Part shown: one piece after another, positions 52,527-61,446 of the stretch | Layout of the letters: every line of letters begins with the position of its first letter | Position numbering within the stretch: position 1 is the stretch's first letter | NCBI RefSeq assembly: GCF_036985505.1 | Contig: NZ_BTGQ01000005.1 | Span: forward strand, 1-64,000 | Length of the DNA: 64,000 bases | Reading direction: 5' to 3' | Source of the DNA: Croceitalea sp947503285 | GTDB lineage: Bacteria; Bacteroidota; Bacteroidia; Flavobacteriales; Flavobacteriaceae | Translations under genes and position numbers: made by a program | Notes under the pieces: model-generated | What the model was told of the DNA's origin: nothing | Seen by the model: the letters and a program-made list of their open reading frames with translations, nothing else | Databases searched by the model: none

Positions 52527-55274
52527 CTACTTCCAGCTGGTCGCCTTTTCGGGCCGTTCTTCGAATTGATAGCGAACATGAGAAAAACGGGCTTTTAATA
52601 GCAATCTTCTTCCTTCAAGGGTACGGGTATACACCAACTTGGTACCGCCGATATGGGATTTCCATGATTTTAAGAAGGCCTGGGCGCTTTCCTTTTTCCT
52701 TCCCAATACAAGGGGAACGGCATAATAGGTTTTATATCCTAAAAATTGCTTGAGTCCACTGCGTACCCTAAGCAGGTACCTCGGGTTTTCTATAGGGGCT
52801 ATGATTTCTTCCAATAGCTTTACGAATAGATTGCCATCATGCTGATTTGCGCCATTTAAATGAATTGAAAATCGACCATTTTTTTCTTGATAGGCCAAAA
52901 CGGCCATTTCGTTGGTGGTGCTCGTCAGTAGTTTTGCCTCTTTTAGATATTGATACAGTGCATGGGCTATCCTTTTGGTGCGCTTAAACTGATTTCCAAA
53001 GCGGAAATATACCTTTAACGCCTTGAACGTAGCCGGGGCAAATCCTAGCAAAATTCCAGCCAGCAAAATGTAAACAAATGTCAGCCAACCTTTACCCAAT
53101 AAGATATCCAGGTTTTTTAGAATAACCTCAGGCAGAAAAAGTGATAAGCCAACCGCCACTTGAAAAAAGAGGTATTTGGCAACGTTAAGGGCATTCAATC
53201 GATTTGTTTCCGTAAAATTCTTGTCCCGATTATAGGGCATTCGAAGTTCTTGAACCAGAACGTTGCCATTTTGAATTGCAGTCTCCCAACGCGTTTTGAC
53301 CGAGGTATCTTTGGTGGCCAAATGAATCATTTCAGTATTGATGGTATTCAAATCTGCTTCATCATCCCATTCCTCAGGCAAATTCAGACGGCACAGACCA
53401 TTCTCGATTACCGGTATTCCTTTGAGGGACACCCCGGTAAAAGCCAGAAAACGTTGCTTAAGAACAGTTAGATCTTTCCCTCCATCTTTTACGGTGGGAT
53501 CGATACAGACCAAATGCCATATGTTCCCAATTTTATTGGAATCATTAGGGTCGATTCTTATGGCTCTTCCCCGCATTTGGTTTGATGAAACAAACGAGCC
53601 AACGTAAGACGCAAGAATCAGTGAATTGATACTCGGTGCATCCCATCCCTCACCCAATAATGATTTTGTACCGATTAGTATTTTTATTTTTCCTTGTTCA
53701 AACAGTTTTGTAATGGCAGCCACCATCTTGTTTTTTACAGTACTACCCACTGTAATGTGAAAATGTGACTTGCTTGAGACAACGCTGGCCGTTCCGAGTG
53801 ACTCCACGTCCAATATCCTTTTGAGATCTTCAATAACCGTTTTGTGCAATATGATCAAAGTTCCCGTCAATACTGCGGTATATTGCCCTAGATCAGTATG
53901 TGCCAAAACATATTGAAAAATGGACACAACGCCTATTTTTCTTAATTTTTTGGTGTCTTTGCCAGAGAAAGAAAGGTATTCTTTTCGAATAAAATCAGTA
54001 AGTACTACTGCCTTTGTCCTACTATTTAAATGTTCAAAAGTGGCCGTCAAAATTGCCTGTATACCCTCAAACTTACTGGGGCTACTTGCCAAGTTTCTAT
54101 ATAAACTTCGGTCACCTATAAAATCGATTTTACGCTTTTCCCATACCCCTATCCGTCGAAGTTCTTTCTCGATAGGAAGGAGTAATTCCTCACTTTTCGA
54201 AAAATACTCCCTTTCATCGATTAAGAGGTATTGCAGCAAGGTTTCGGCCCATTCATAGGTAAAACTTGGAAAGTTAGCTTCCCCATCTTTAAACCCGAGT
54301 ATTTTCAATTTTTCCTTTTCAATGGTTTGCCCGGCGGCCTTTAGAAAAATTAAAATCGATGAGAAGAAGGAGGTGTTTTCATAAACCAATTCCAATGAGT
54401 CATTGGCATTTTTGTAGATCGGTAAGTTTTTTAGAAAATCAATAAAACCTTGATTGCTGAGTAGCCTATGGGTAAAAGCGATAATTTGCTCCCGATAAGC
54501 GACAATATATTTTATTTCGGCCTGTTCAGGCTTAGAAAAATATACATAGTCTTGATGCGGACACAAATCTCCATTTTTGATAAGGTCAGGTACCGCTATT
54601 TCATCATCTATAGGGCCACATAAACTAAAATACCGTTCCAGCTCATTTGCAGAACTATCATATGGGGGCGTAGCCGTAAGGGCAATAATCGTCAAATTCG
54701 GTATAGCCTTTAAGGCAAAGAGCGATTTCCACCAGCCGTTTTTTAGATGATGTGCCTCATCCAGCACCAAAGTTTCAACATTATTTTTTACAATAAAATC
54801 AAGCAAGGCTTCATTGTCGTTGATACCAAAAGACTTATGCAGCGAAAATAACGATTGGTATGTTGAAAATGTAAGCTCTTTCGGATTCTTGATGTCCATA
54901 GAAAAGTTGTGATACTTTCCTTCATTATCAAAGAAGGATTTCATCCTACTTTTCCATTGGTTGCGAATGGTAAGAGTCGGTGCCAGCACTAAGCTTGGTC
55001 TACCAATACGTATCATCATTTCGAGACCTAAGATGGTCTTTCCCGAGCCTGGCGGGGCCACAACATGTAAATGGTTGTCGGTTATATGCTCTTTGAAGCC
55101 GGTTAGAAAATTTTGCTGGTAATCGCGCCAGTCAAATCTAAATTTCAGTTGTTTCGTCAAGTTGTTCAAAGAGAAGTCCGTTGGTTTATTAGTGCTATTC
55201 CAAATTAAAAGAATAATAATCAAATTAGGGGCATTTGCAGGGCCATACTTTATATTTGTAGTGTAATATACCAT
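52527..55274 (-). CDS. DEAD/DEAH-box SF2 helicase with C-terminal membrane segments
   Basis: Up to 915 residues. The SF2 core has Walker A APPGSGKT (73-80), DEAH (172-175) followed by HLKNGWW, LTATPP (199-204), and motif VI QMRGRAIR. After the core come two long hydrophobic stretches at about residues 698-755 (YLFFQVAVGLSLFLPEVI, WLTFVYILLAGILLGFA) and a C-terminal domain of about 160 residues with no family known to me (RSGLKQFLGYKTYYAVPLVLG, LEGRRLLLKARFSHV). A membrane-linked helicase of this form is unusual. The start at 55274 is doubtful, because it lies 3 bp from the hemB ATG; a TTG about 35 codons inside is possible. It is inserted head-to-head between phzF and hemB. Confidence 0.85.
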   Translation of the reverse strand: MVYYTTNIKYGPANAPNLIIILLIWNSTNKPTDFSLNNLTKQLKFRFDWRDYQQNFLTGFKEHITDNHLHVVAPPGSGKTILGLEMMIRIGRPSLVLAPTLTIRNQWKSRMKSFFDNEGKYHNFSMDIKNPKELTFSTYQSLFSLHKSFGINDNEALLDFIVKNNVETLVLDEAHHLKNGWWKSLFALKAIPNLTIIALTATPPYDSSANELERYFSLCGPIDDEIAVPDLIKNGDLCPHQDYVYFSKPEQAEIKYIVAYREQIIAFTHRLLSNQGFIDFLKNLPIYKNANDSLELVYENTSFFSSILIFLKAAGQTIEKEKLKILGFKDGEANFPSFTYEWAETLLQYLLIDEREYFSKSEELLLPIEKELRRIGVWEKRKIDFIGDRSLYRNLASSPSKFEGIQAILTATFEHLNSRTKAVVLTDFIRKEYLSFSGKDTKKLRKIGVVSIFQYVLAHTDLGQYTAVLTGTLIILHKTVIEDLKRILDVESLGTASVVSSKSHFHITVGSTVKNKMVAAITKLFEQGKIKILIGTKSLLGEGWDAPSINSLILASYVGSFVSSNQMRGRAIRIDPNDSNKIGNIWHLVCIDPTVKDGGKDLTVLKQRFLAFTGVSLKGIPVIENGLCRLNLPEEWDDEADLNTINTEMIHLATKDTSVKTRWETAIQNGNVLVQELRMPYNRDKNFTETNRLNALNVAKYLFFQVAVGLSLFLPEVILKNLDILLGKGWLTFVYILLAGILLGFAPATFKALKVYFRFGNQFKRTKRIAHALYQYLKEAKLLTSTTNEMAVLAYQEKNGRFSIHLNGANQHDGNLFVKLLEEIIAPIENPRYLLRVRSGLKQFLGYKTYYAVPLVLGRKKESAQAFLKSWKSHIGGTKLVYTRTLEGRRLLLKARFSHVRYQFEERPEKATSWK
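55251..55258 (+). promoter_or_regulatory. -7 box of hemB
   Basis: TATATTTG matches TAnnTTTG exactly, 19 bp before the hemB ATG at 55278. TTTG at 55234-55237 is a possible -33 element with a 13-bp spacer. The box lies inside the N-terminal coding region of the minus-strand helicase as read from 55274, a further reason to doubt that start. Confidence 0.5.
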
Positions 55275-55277
55275 GAT

Positions 55278-56267
55278 ATGTACCCATTGATCCGTAACAG
55301 AAGATTAAGGCAGAATGAGGCCATCAGGCACTTGGTGCGCGAAACGATAGTTACCCCAAGCGATTTTTTAGTCCCCTTATTCGTAGTTGGGGGAAAGGGA
55401 GTTAAAGAAGAAATTGCATCAATGCCAAATTATTTCAGGTTGAGCTTGGATCATCTTGAACAAGAAGTGAAAGAATTATGGGATTTAGGCCTTTGTGCCG
55501 TGCTGCTTTTTGTGAAAGTTGACGATAATCTAAAAGACAACAAAGGTACCGAAGCCCTGAATGACCAAGGATTAATGCAACGTGCCATCAAGACCGTAAA
55601 AAATGCCTGCCCTGATATGTTGGTCATGACCGATGTTGCCCTAGATCCTTTTTCATCATACGGGCATGATGGTATTGTAGCAGATGGTCAGATTTTAAAT
55701 GATGAGACCTCTGAGGTCTTGGCCGAAATGAGTGTTTCACACGCCCAGGCGGGTGCTGATTTTGTCGCCCCAAGTGATATGATGGACGGGCGTATCGTAA
55801 CCATTCGTGAGGCATTGGAAGATGAGGGTTATAGCAATACCGGTATTATGAGTTATAGCGCCAAATATGCCAGTGCTTTTTATGGGCCTTTTAGGGATGC
55901 CTTGGATTCCGCTCCTGTGGATATCAAAAATGTGCCGAAAGACAAAAAAACCTATCAAATGGATTCGGCCAACCGATTTGAGGCCATTCGAGAGACCCAA
56001 ATGGACGTTGACGAAGGTGCGGATATCGTTATGGTAAAACCTGGTTTATGTTATTTGGATATTGTTCGCGAAATACGCAACGAAGTAGACGTGCCTGTTG
56101 CCGTTTATCAGGTTTCCGGAGAGTATGCCATGGTAAAAGCAGCGGCTGAAAAAGGATGGTTGGACCATGATTCTGTAATGATGGAACAATTGATTGCAAT
56201 CAAGCGAGCAGGTGCCACTATTATTGCGAGTTACTTTGCTAAAGATGCGGTCAAACTCATGGGATAA
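55278..56267 (+). CDS. hemB: Porphobilinogen synthase (5-aminolevulinate dehydratase)
   Basis: A 329-residue enzyme that condenses two 5-aminolevulinate molecules to porphobilinogen. The Schiff-base lysines are Lys196 (SYSAKYASAFYGP) and Lys254 (VMVKPGLCYLDIV). The metal loop reads TDVALDPFSSYGHDG, where the zinc-binding cysteines of the human/yeast type are replaced by Ala121, Asp123 and Asp131. This points to the magnesium-dependent, zinc-independent class. It is separated from the main heme operon by the opposite-strand helicase. The downstream serine hydrolase gene follows after 11 bp. Confidence 0.97.
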   Translation: MYPLIRNRRLRQNEAIRHLVRETIVTPSDFLVPLFVVGGKGVKEEIASMPNYFRLSLDHLEQEVKELWDLGLCAVLLFVKVDDNLKDNKGTEALNDQGLMQRAIKTVKNACPDMLVMTDVALDPFSSYGHDGIVADGQILNDETSEVLAEMSVSHAQAGADFVAPSDMMDGRIVTIREALEDEGYSNTGIMSYSAKYASAFYGPFRDALDSAPVDIKNVPKDKKTYQMDSANRFEAIRETQMDVDEGADIVMVKPGLCYLDIVREIRNEVDVPVAVYQVSGEYAMVKAAAEKGWLDHDSVMMEQLIAIKRAGATIIASYFAKDAVKLMG

Positions 56268-56278
56268 ATTTCAATGAT

Positions 56279-57535
56279 TTGAAAATCAAGTCTTTATATT
56301 TTATACTATTTGGTTTTTTATTGGCTGTCAAGGCACAAGAAAACCCTTTAGGTGCATTGGTTGCGACCAAGGTTGATTCGCTTATGACCTATGCCATTCA
56401 ACAGCAAGCGTTCCCCGGCGGCCAAATTCTTGTAGCCCATAAAAATGAGGTGGTCTTTCATAAAACTTACGGATTTCACACTTATGATAGCATTCAAGCG
56501 GTAGGTCTTACCGATAGTTATGATCTGGCTTCGGTCACCAAAATTCTGGGTCCGTTACCGCCCTTAATGAAATTGGTGGATGAGGGGAAATTGAATCTGG
56601 ATGTCCCTTTTAGTAGGTATTGGAAGCCGTGGAAGAGACGAAAGGACAAAAAAAACCTTACCCTACGGGAAATTTTGGCGCACCAAGCCGGGTTGGTGCC
56701 CTATATTGTTTTCTTGAACAAGGCTACAAAAAAGGGTGTTCCAAAAAATCGATTTATACAATCTGAGAAGACCACTACATTTTCAAGACAGGCTTTTAAT
56801 GGCCAATATGTCAATACCAGGTTCGAACGCAAAATGTACCGGATTATCAATAGGTCCAACGTATCACAAGATAAGGTGTACAACTATTCGGGACTGACCT
56901 TTCTCATTTTTCCAAAACTTATTGAACAGTTGACGGGACAGCCGTATGAGCAGTATCTTGAAACCAATTTTTACAAGCCCTTGGGGTGTACGACGCTAAA
57001 GTTCAATCCAGCAAAAAAGAATTATCCCAATTCCATAGTTCCTACGGAGAAAGATACGTTTTGGCGTAAAGCATTGGTGAAGGGCTTTGTACATGATGAA
57101 AATGCCGCCTTACTAGGGGGTGTTTCGGGTAATGCTGGGCTTTTCGGTAATGCTGACGATTTGGTCAAAATGCTATTATTGTACCAAAATTTTGGTGTTT
57201 TAGATGGGAAACGCCTCTTGTCAGAAGCTACGGTTCGAGAATTTACCAAAATACAATATCCAGAAAATGACAATCGTAGGGGGCTTGGCTTTGATAAACC
57301 GTTATTGGGTAATGATACCCTAACGATGCCTAAAGCATACCCTTCACCACAAGCGAGTACCAAAAGCTTTGGACATGCCGGTTTTACGGGCACTTTTGTC
57401 TGGGCCGACCCAGAAAACCAATTGGTATTCATATTTCTGTCCAATAGGGTATACCCAGATAGAAGTCATCGTAACCTATACGACCTGCGTATACGACAAG
57501 AACTTCAAGATATCTTTTACACCGCTTTGAAATAA
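56279..57535 (+). CDS. Serine hydrolase (beta-lactamase fold), exported, TTG start
   Basis: A 418-residue protein. The only start giving a complete signal peptide (MKIKSLYFILFGFLLAVKAQ) is TTG at 56279, because the nearby ATG is out of frame and meets a stop. The active-site motifs are SxxK at Ser85-Lys88 (LASVTKILG), a Tyr motif in YNYSGLTFLIFPKL, and GHAGFTGTFVW near the C-terminus. The family includes D-aminopeptidases, esterases and beta-lactamase relatives, and the substrate is unknown. It begins 11 bp after hemB, so it is probably transcribed with it. Size fits. Confidence 0.87.
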   Translation: MKIKSLYFILFGFLLAVKAQENPLGALVATKVDSLMTYAIQQQAFPGGQILVAHKNEVVFHKTYGFHTYDSIQAVGLTDSYDLASVTKILGPLPPLMKLVDEGKLNLDVPFSRYWKPWKRRKDKKNLTLREILAHQAGLVPYIVFLNKATKKGVPKNRFIQSEKTTTFSRQAFNGQYVNTRFERKMYRIINRSNVSQDKVYNYSGLTFLIFPKLIEQLTGQPYEQYLETNFYKPLGCTTLKFNPAKKNYPNSIVPTEKDTFWRKALVKGFVHDENAALLGGVSGNAGLFGNADDLVKMLLLYQNFGVLDGKRLLSEATVREFTKIQYPENDNRRGLGFDKPLLGNDTLTMPKAYPSPQASTKSFGHAGFTGTFVWADPENQLVFIFLSNRVYPDRSHRNLYDLRIRQELQDIFYTALK

Positions 57536-57591
57536 AATCTTTTACTAGTTTTGCTGCTATTGCTTACCTTAGTACCACCTAGCAACCAATT

Positions 57592-58713
57592 ATGGGCCTC
57601 CTTATATTTTACGCGATCATTTCAATTTTTTTCTCTTTTTTGTGTTCCATACTCGAAGCGGTATTGCTCAGCATCACCCCGACCTTCGTGAATGTCAAAA
57701 AGCAAGAAGGGAAATCTTATGCCAACGAATTGGAAACCCTGAAAAAAGATGTCGACAAACCACTGATTGCCATTCTTACCTTAAATACCATTGCGCATAC
57801 CGTTGGGGCCATTTTAGTAGGTGTACAGGCCAAAGTTGCCTACACTGAACTCTACGGAAGCACACAACGTAGTCTTTTTGGCATTACGTTTACCGAAGAT
57901 TTGATGGTAGGGGTAGTCTCAACCATTATGACCATACTTATCTTGGTCGCATCTGAAATTATCCCTAAGACAATTGGTGCGACCTACTGGAAGCAATTGG
58001 CCAATTTTACGGCAAAAGCTTTGAATGCCATGGTCTTTTTCATGAAATGGACGGGCTTGCTTTGGATATTACAATTGTTCACGAAATTAATCGGGAAAAA
58101 AGGAGGACATGGTAGTGTGTTGAGCCGTGAGGATTTCACGGCCATGACCGATATTGCCGAAGAGGAAGGTGTTTTTCAAGAATCGGAATCGAAAGTGATT
58201 CGCAACCTGCTGTCTTTTGACGAAATTCAGGCGAAGGATATCATGACCCCACGAACCGTGATGAAAATCGCTTCAGAGGACACCTTGATCAAAGATTTCT
58301 TTGAGGCCAATAGGCCCCTGAGATTCTCAAGGATTCCTGTTTTTCAAGAGCGGGCCGATAATATCACCGGTTTTGTTCTAAAAGACGAAATGTTGGAAGC
58401 CATCATTAATAAAAAAGGAACGGATACCCTGGGTTCGATCAGGCGTGAAATTTTGGTCACCAATAGGATCAAACCCATTCCAGAATTGCTGGAAAAATTC
58501 GTGGAAAAGAATGAACATGTCACTTTGGTAGTAGATGAATATGGTTCGGTAAGTGGGCTGGTAACCATGGAGGATGTTATTGAGACCTTGCTTGGTCTTG
58601 AAATTATGGATGAAAGTGATAACGTTGAAGACCTTCAGGTCTTGGCACGTAAAAACTGGGAGGCACGCGCCAAGCGTCTCGGCCTCATCGAAGGTTCAAA
58701 TGAAGTGGAATGA
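57592..58713 (+). CDS. CNNM/CorC-type membrane protein with CBS pair
   Basis: A 373-residue protein. Residues about 1-150 contain the DUF21 (CNNM) membrane domain with four hydrophobic helices (IFYAIISIFFSFLCSILEAV, LIAILTLNTIAHTVGAILVG, GVVSTIMTILILVASEIIP). A CBS pair follows (about 200-350: DIMTPRTVMKIASEDTLIKDF, PELLEKFVEKNEHVTLVVDEYGS, VSGLVTMEDVIETLLG). The usual C-terminal CorC_HlyC domain is absent. Such proteins act in Mg2+/Co2+ transport or membrane stress tolerance, and the hemolysin name is historical. Its stop overlaps the methyltransferase start by 4 bp (ATGA). Confidence 0.9.
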   Translation: MGLLIFYAIISIFFSFLCSILEAVLLSITPTFVNVKKQEGKSYANELETLKKDVDKPLIAILTLNTIAHTVGAILVGVQAKVAYTELYGSTQRSLFGITFTEDLMVGVVSTIMTILILVASEIIPKTIGATYWKQLANFTAKALNAMVFFMKWTGLLWILQLFTKLIGKKGGHGSVLSREDFTAMTDIAEEEGVFQESESKVIRNLLSFDEIQAKDIMTPRTVMKIASEDTLIKDFFEANRPLRFSRIPVFQERADNITGFVLKDEMLEAIINKKGTDTLGSIRREILVTNRIKPIPELLEKFVEKNEHVTLVVDEYGSVSGLVTMEDVIETLLGLEIMDESDNVEDLQVLARKNWEARAKRLGLIEGSNEVE

Positions 58714-59183
58714 TGGAAACCGCCTACCTAAAAACACCCATCGGATATGCCGAATTTCAAGGCGATATGAACGGATTGGCCTCAGTTACGGTCTTCGATG
58801 AAGAAAAACCCATCGATATCATTCCAGAGGCCTTGGAAGACGCGGTTTATCAGTTTACCGAATATTTTGAGGGAAAACGTAGAAAATTTGACTTGAAGCT
58901 AAATCCGCAAGGTACCGATTTTCAACAAAAAGTCTGGAAGGCCCTTTTAGGGATACCCTATGGAAAAACGGTTTCGTATCTAGAACTCTCCAAGAAATTA
59001 GGTGATGTAAAGGCGATTCGAGCGGTCGCTGCAGCAAATGGCAAAAATCCGCTTTGGATCATTGTGCCGTGCCATCGGGTCATTGGCAGTAATGGTGATT
59101 TGGTAGGATACGCCGGTGGTCTACACCGTAAAAAATGGTTGTTGGCGCACGAAAGTCCTGTAAAACAACAAACGCTTTTCTAG
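58710..59183 (+). CDS. Methylated-DNA-[protein]-cysteine S-methyltransferase
   Basis: A 157-residue DNA-repair protein. The acceptor Cys121 lies in IVPCHRVIG, preceded by the helix-turn-helix block FQQKVWKALLGIPYGKTVSY and SKKLGDVKAIRAVAAANGKN, and followed by GYAGGLHRKKWLLAHE. It removes O6-alkyl groups from guanine by irreversible transfer to Cys121. The short N-terminal domain shows that it is the Ogt/Dat type without the Ada N-terminal regulator. It is translationally coupled to the CNNM gene by an ATGA overlap and ends convergent with the lipoprotein gene, overlapping it by 4 bp. Confidence 0.95.
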   Translation: MMETAYLKTPIGYAEFQGDMNGLASVTVFDEEKPIDIIPEALEDAVYQFTEYFEGKRRKFDLKLNPQGTDFQQKVWKALLGIPYGKTVSYLELSKKLGDVKAIRAVAAANGKNPLWIIVPCHRVIGSNGDLVGYAGGLHRKKWLLAHESPVKQQTLF

Positions 59184-60289
59184 TCTTTAATGAAATCCGT
59201 TGGAATAAACGGTAAAATTACATTGTCAACGAGGGTACCGGCCGTTGATATTTGCATTACCCCACCTCCCCCAAGGCCATCCGATATTGCATAACCCACG
59301 AAAAACATATTCTGTGTACTACTAAAGACCTGATTGGTCAAGGTAATCGTGAGGCCAGTCTCCTTTTCCAACTGATCGGCAATACCCACAAAGTCCACAA
59401 CAAAGTTCTCTTGGGTATCTAAATCAAATATTGCAGGTCCTGCTGCAAACAATGCAGGTTGTACAAAAGGGAGGGCATAGAACAATTTATTGTCTGAGAG
59501 CACCGCACCTTCAATTGGTCCAGGTGAAAATCCGGTATTAAAAGAAAGATTCGAGGCACTGATAAAAGCCAACGTGTCTGCATCATAAATCTCAAGTGTA
59601 GCATTGACCCCATTTTTGATTACGGCTAAATCGCCCGAATCTTCAATCAATATACTGATTGGAGTATCATTGAAATTAACTATAGTACCTAAGGTCTTTG
59701 TTACCGTATCGTATAACGTGAGTTTATAATTACCCTGATTATCCAAATAGGTGATATAAACCTTATTCTCAAAAAGAATAGGCTGAAATAAGAGGTTGAC
59801 ACTGAAATCAATGGTCAGGTCTTGACTTGAATCGTCGGCAAGCGTTACATCTTGAATAGCTAGTATACGATCATCAGAAGGACTAAAATAGCCAAAAAAC
59901 ACATTGCTCAAAGTATTGGTACCCCATACTAAGGAACGCTCAGGTCCATTTACATAAAAGTCTTGAAAATTAGTGGTCGCACCAGTATTAAGGTTTTTCT
60001 GTGCCAAGGAAAAAGCACCTTGTGAAAAAGAGTAAAATGATACAAAATCATCAACTTGCCTTAAGGTCAAATAACTAGGCAATACCCCTAGTTCTTCTGT
60101 TAAGTTGAATACTTCCCCAGAAGTCGTGGCCCCATCATAATCATATTGGTAAACGGCGTTTACATCTTCCCCGATAACTTGAAAGCTGGCCGCCGTTGGT
60201 TCTTCAACTTCTTCTATTGGATTGTTGTCGTCAGAACAGGCAACAACGTAAAGGGTCATAAAGACCCATAAGGTATTTTTCAATTTCAT
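59180..60289 (-). CDS. Beta-propeller-like lipoprotein of unknown function
   Basis: A 369-residue protein counted from the ATG at 60289, with a lipobox YVVAC (Cys18) and an acidic DDNNPIEEVEE tether typical of Bacteroidota outer-membrane lipoproteins. The mature part is repetitive and beta-rich, with segments such as NAVYQYDYDGATTSGEVFNL, YITYLDNQGNYKLTLYDTVT and LEIYDADTLAFISASNL. A propeller or sandwich is likely, but I recognise no named repeat. No catalytic residues are evident. It converges on the methyltransferase gene, and its start is divergent from the exonuclease gene after 78 bp. Confidence 0.7.
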   Translation of the reverse strand: MKLKNTLWVFMTLYVVACSDDNNPIEEVEEPTAASFQVIGEDVNAVYQYDYDGATTSGEVFNLTEELGVLPSYLTLRQVDDFVSFYSFSQGAFSLAQKNLNTGATTNFQDFYVNGPERSLVWGTNTLSNVFFGYFSPSDDRILAIQDVTLADDSSQDLTIDFSVNLLFQPILFENKVYITYLDNQGNYKLTLYDTVTKTLGTIVNFNDTPISILIEDSGDLAVIKNGVNATLEIYDADTLAFISASNLSFNTGFSPGPIEGAVLSDNKLFYALPFVQPALFAAGPAIFDLDTQENFVVDFVGIADQLEKETGLTITLTNQVFSSTQNMFFVGYAISDGLGGGGVMQISTAGTLVDNVILPFIPTDFIKD

Positions 60290-60367
60290 AGCATAGCAAT
60301 ACGACTTCAAGATACAATTTAATTTGTGCAAAATCCTCTAGTTCAATGCATTTTAGTATTTTACTAT

Positions 60368-61081
60368 ATGCTTTACAAATTGGACATAAAGAATATTCTG
60401 TTCTTGGATATTGAGACCGTGCCGGAGAAACCGGATTTTTCAGCACTTTCTGAGGAACAAAGATTGTTATGGGAACAAAAGTCAAAATACCAACGAAAAG
60501 ACGAATTTACCCCAGAAGAATACTACGACAGGGCTGGTATTTGGGCTGAATTTGGAAAGATCATTTGTATTTCGGTAGGTTATTTCATCGAAAAAGGAAG
60601 TTCAAAAAATTTCAGGGTCACCTCTTTTTATGGGCAGGAAGTTCAACTTTTAAAAGACTTTAAAAATTTATTACAAGAGCATTTTAATCAAGCCAAGCAT
60701 TTACTCTGTGGACACAATGCGAAGGAATTTGATTTCCCTTATATCGCGCGCAGAATGTTGATCAATGGCATCAAATTACCCTACAAATTAGACTTATTTG
60801 GTAAAAAGCCATGGGAAATTCCACACTTGGATACCATGGAACTCTGGAAGTTTGGCGATTATAAGCATTATACCTCTTTGAAATTGATGGCCAATGTCTT
60901 GGGCATACCTTCACCAAAAGATGATATGGATGGAAGCATGGTTCGTGATGTGTTTTATAAAGAAAATGATTTGGATAGAATTGTCACCTATTGTGAATTG
61001 GACGTTGTGACCACGGCACAGGTATTTTTAAGATTACGTGGAGAAGATTTGTTATCAAGGGAAGCAATCAAAAATGTATGA
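60368..61081 (+). CDS. DEDD-type 3'-5' exonuclease (PolB-like proofreading domain)
   Basis: A 237-residue protein counted from the ATG at 60368, which gives the conserved start NILFLDIETVPE. Asp14 and Glu16 in DIET form motif I. Motif II is GHNAKEFDFPYIARRM, and motif III is IVTYCELDVVTTAQVFLR. These are the DEDDy-type exonuclease signatures seen in the predicted PolB-like exonucleases of Bacteroidota. It is a stand-alone domain without polymerase parts, so it may act in RNA or DNA end processing. Its stop overlaps the following small gene by 4 bp. Confidence 0.88.
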   Translation: MLYKLDIKNILFLDIETVPEKPDFSALSEEQRLLWEQKSKYQRKDEFTPEEYYDRAGIWAEFGKIICISVGYFIEKGSSKNFRVTSFYGQEVQLLKDFKNLLQEHFNQAKHLLCGHNAKEFDFPYIARRMLINGIKLPYKLDLFGKKPWEIPHLDTMELWKFGDYKHYTSLKLMANVLGIPSPKDDMDGSMVRDVFYKENDLDRIVTYCELDVVTTAQVFLRLRGEDLLSREAIKNV

Positions 61082-61446
61082 GCCAAAATTCGAATTTTCT
61101 CAAGACAATACCCGTTCTTCCATCCCAGGATATCAAACGGGATATTAGCTGGCATGAAAAATATACCGGTTTTCAAGCCGTTTTTGGTGATATGATGTAT
61201 GCCGGTCTTGAACGAGAAGGCCTAAATATTCATTTGCAATGGCATGCCGATACTAAAGAAGACCCTTTATTGGCTGGTTCTGTGATAAAGCTCTTTGTAA
61301 AAGACATACACCCGATATTCGAAGAGTTTTTAAAACGCGGAACGGTGACCCAAGAAAAGTTACAGCTTAACACCCCGTGGAAAACCCATGAATTTGGATT
61401 TTACGATCTCAATACCAATGCAATATTTATCGTGCAGGATATTTAG
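61078..61446 (+). CDS. VOC/glyoxalase-like protein
   Basis: A 122-residue protein whose ATG overlaps the exonuclease stop (ATGA). It has the beta-alpha-beta-beta-beta layout of the VOC fold: LKTIPVLPSQDIKRDISWHEKYTGF as the first strand and helix, LNIHLQWHADTKED, SVIKLFVKDIHPIFEEFL, and HEFGFYDLNTNAIFIVQD at the end. Metal-binding candidates include His26 in WHEKYTGF and a late acidic residue. Many such proteins bind or modify small molecules, for example bleomycin or fosfomycin, but no substrate can be named. It ends 4 bp into the convergent subtilase gene. Assignment is tentative. Confidence 0.55.
   Translation: MSQNSNFLKTIPVLPSQDIKRDISWHEKYTGFQAVFGDMMYAGLEREGLNIHLQWHADTKEDPLLAGSVIKLFVKDIHPIFEEFLKRGTVTQEKLQLNTPWKTHEFGFYDLNTNAIFIVQDI

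Noticed and set aside
36754..57535. Beta-lactamases conferring antibiotic resistance (36754-38184 and 56279-57535)
   Set aside because: Both have the SxxK fold but belong to the broad serine-hydrolase group; size and sequence do not point to class C enzymes.
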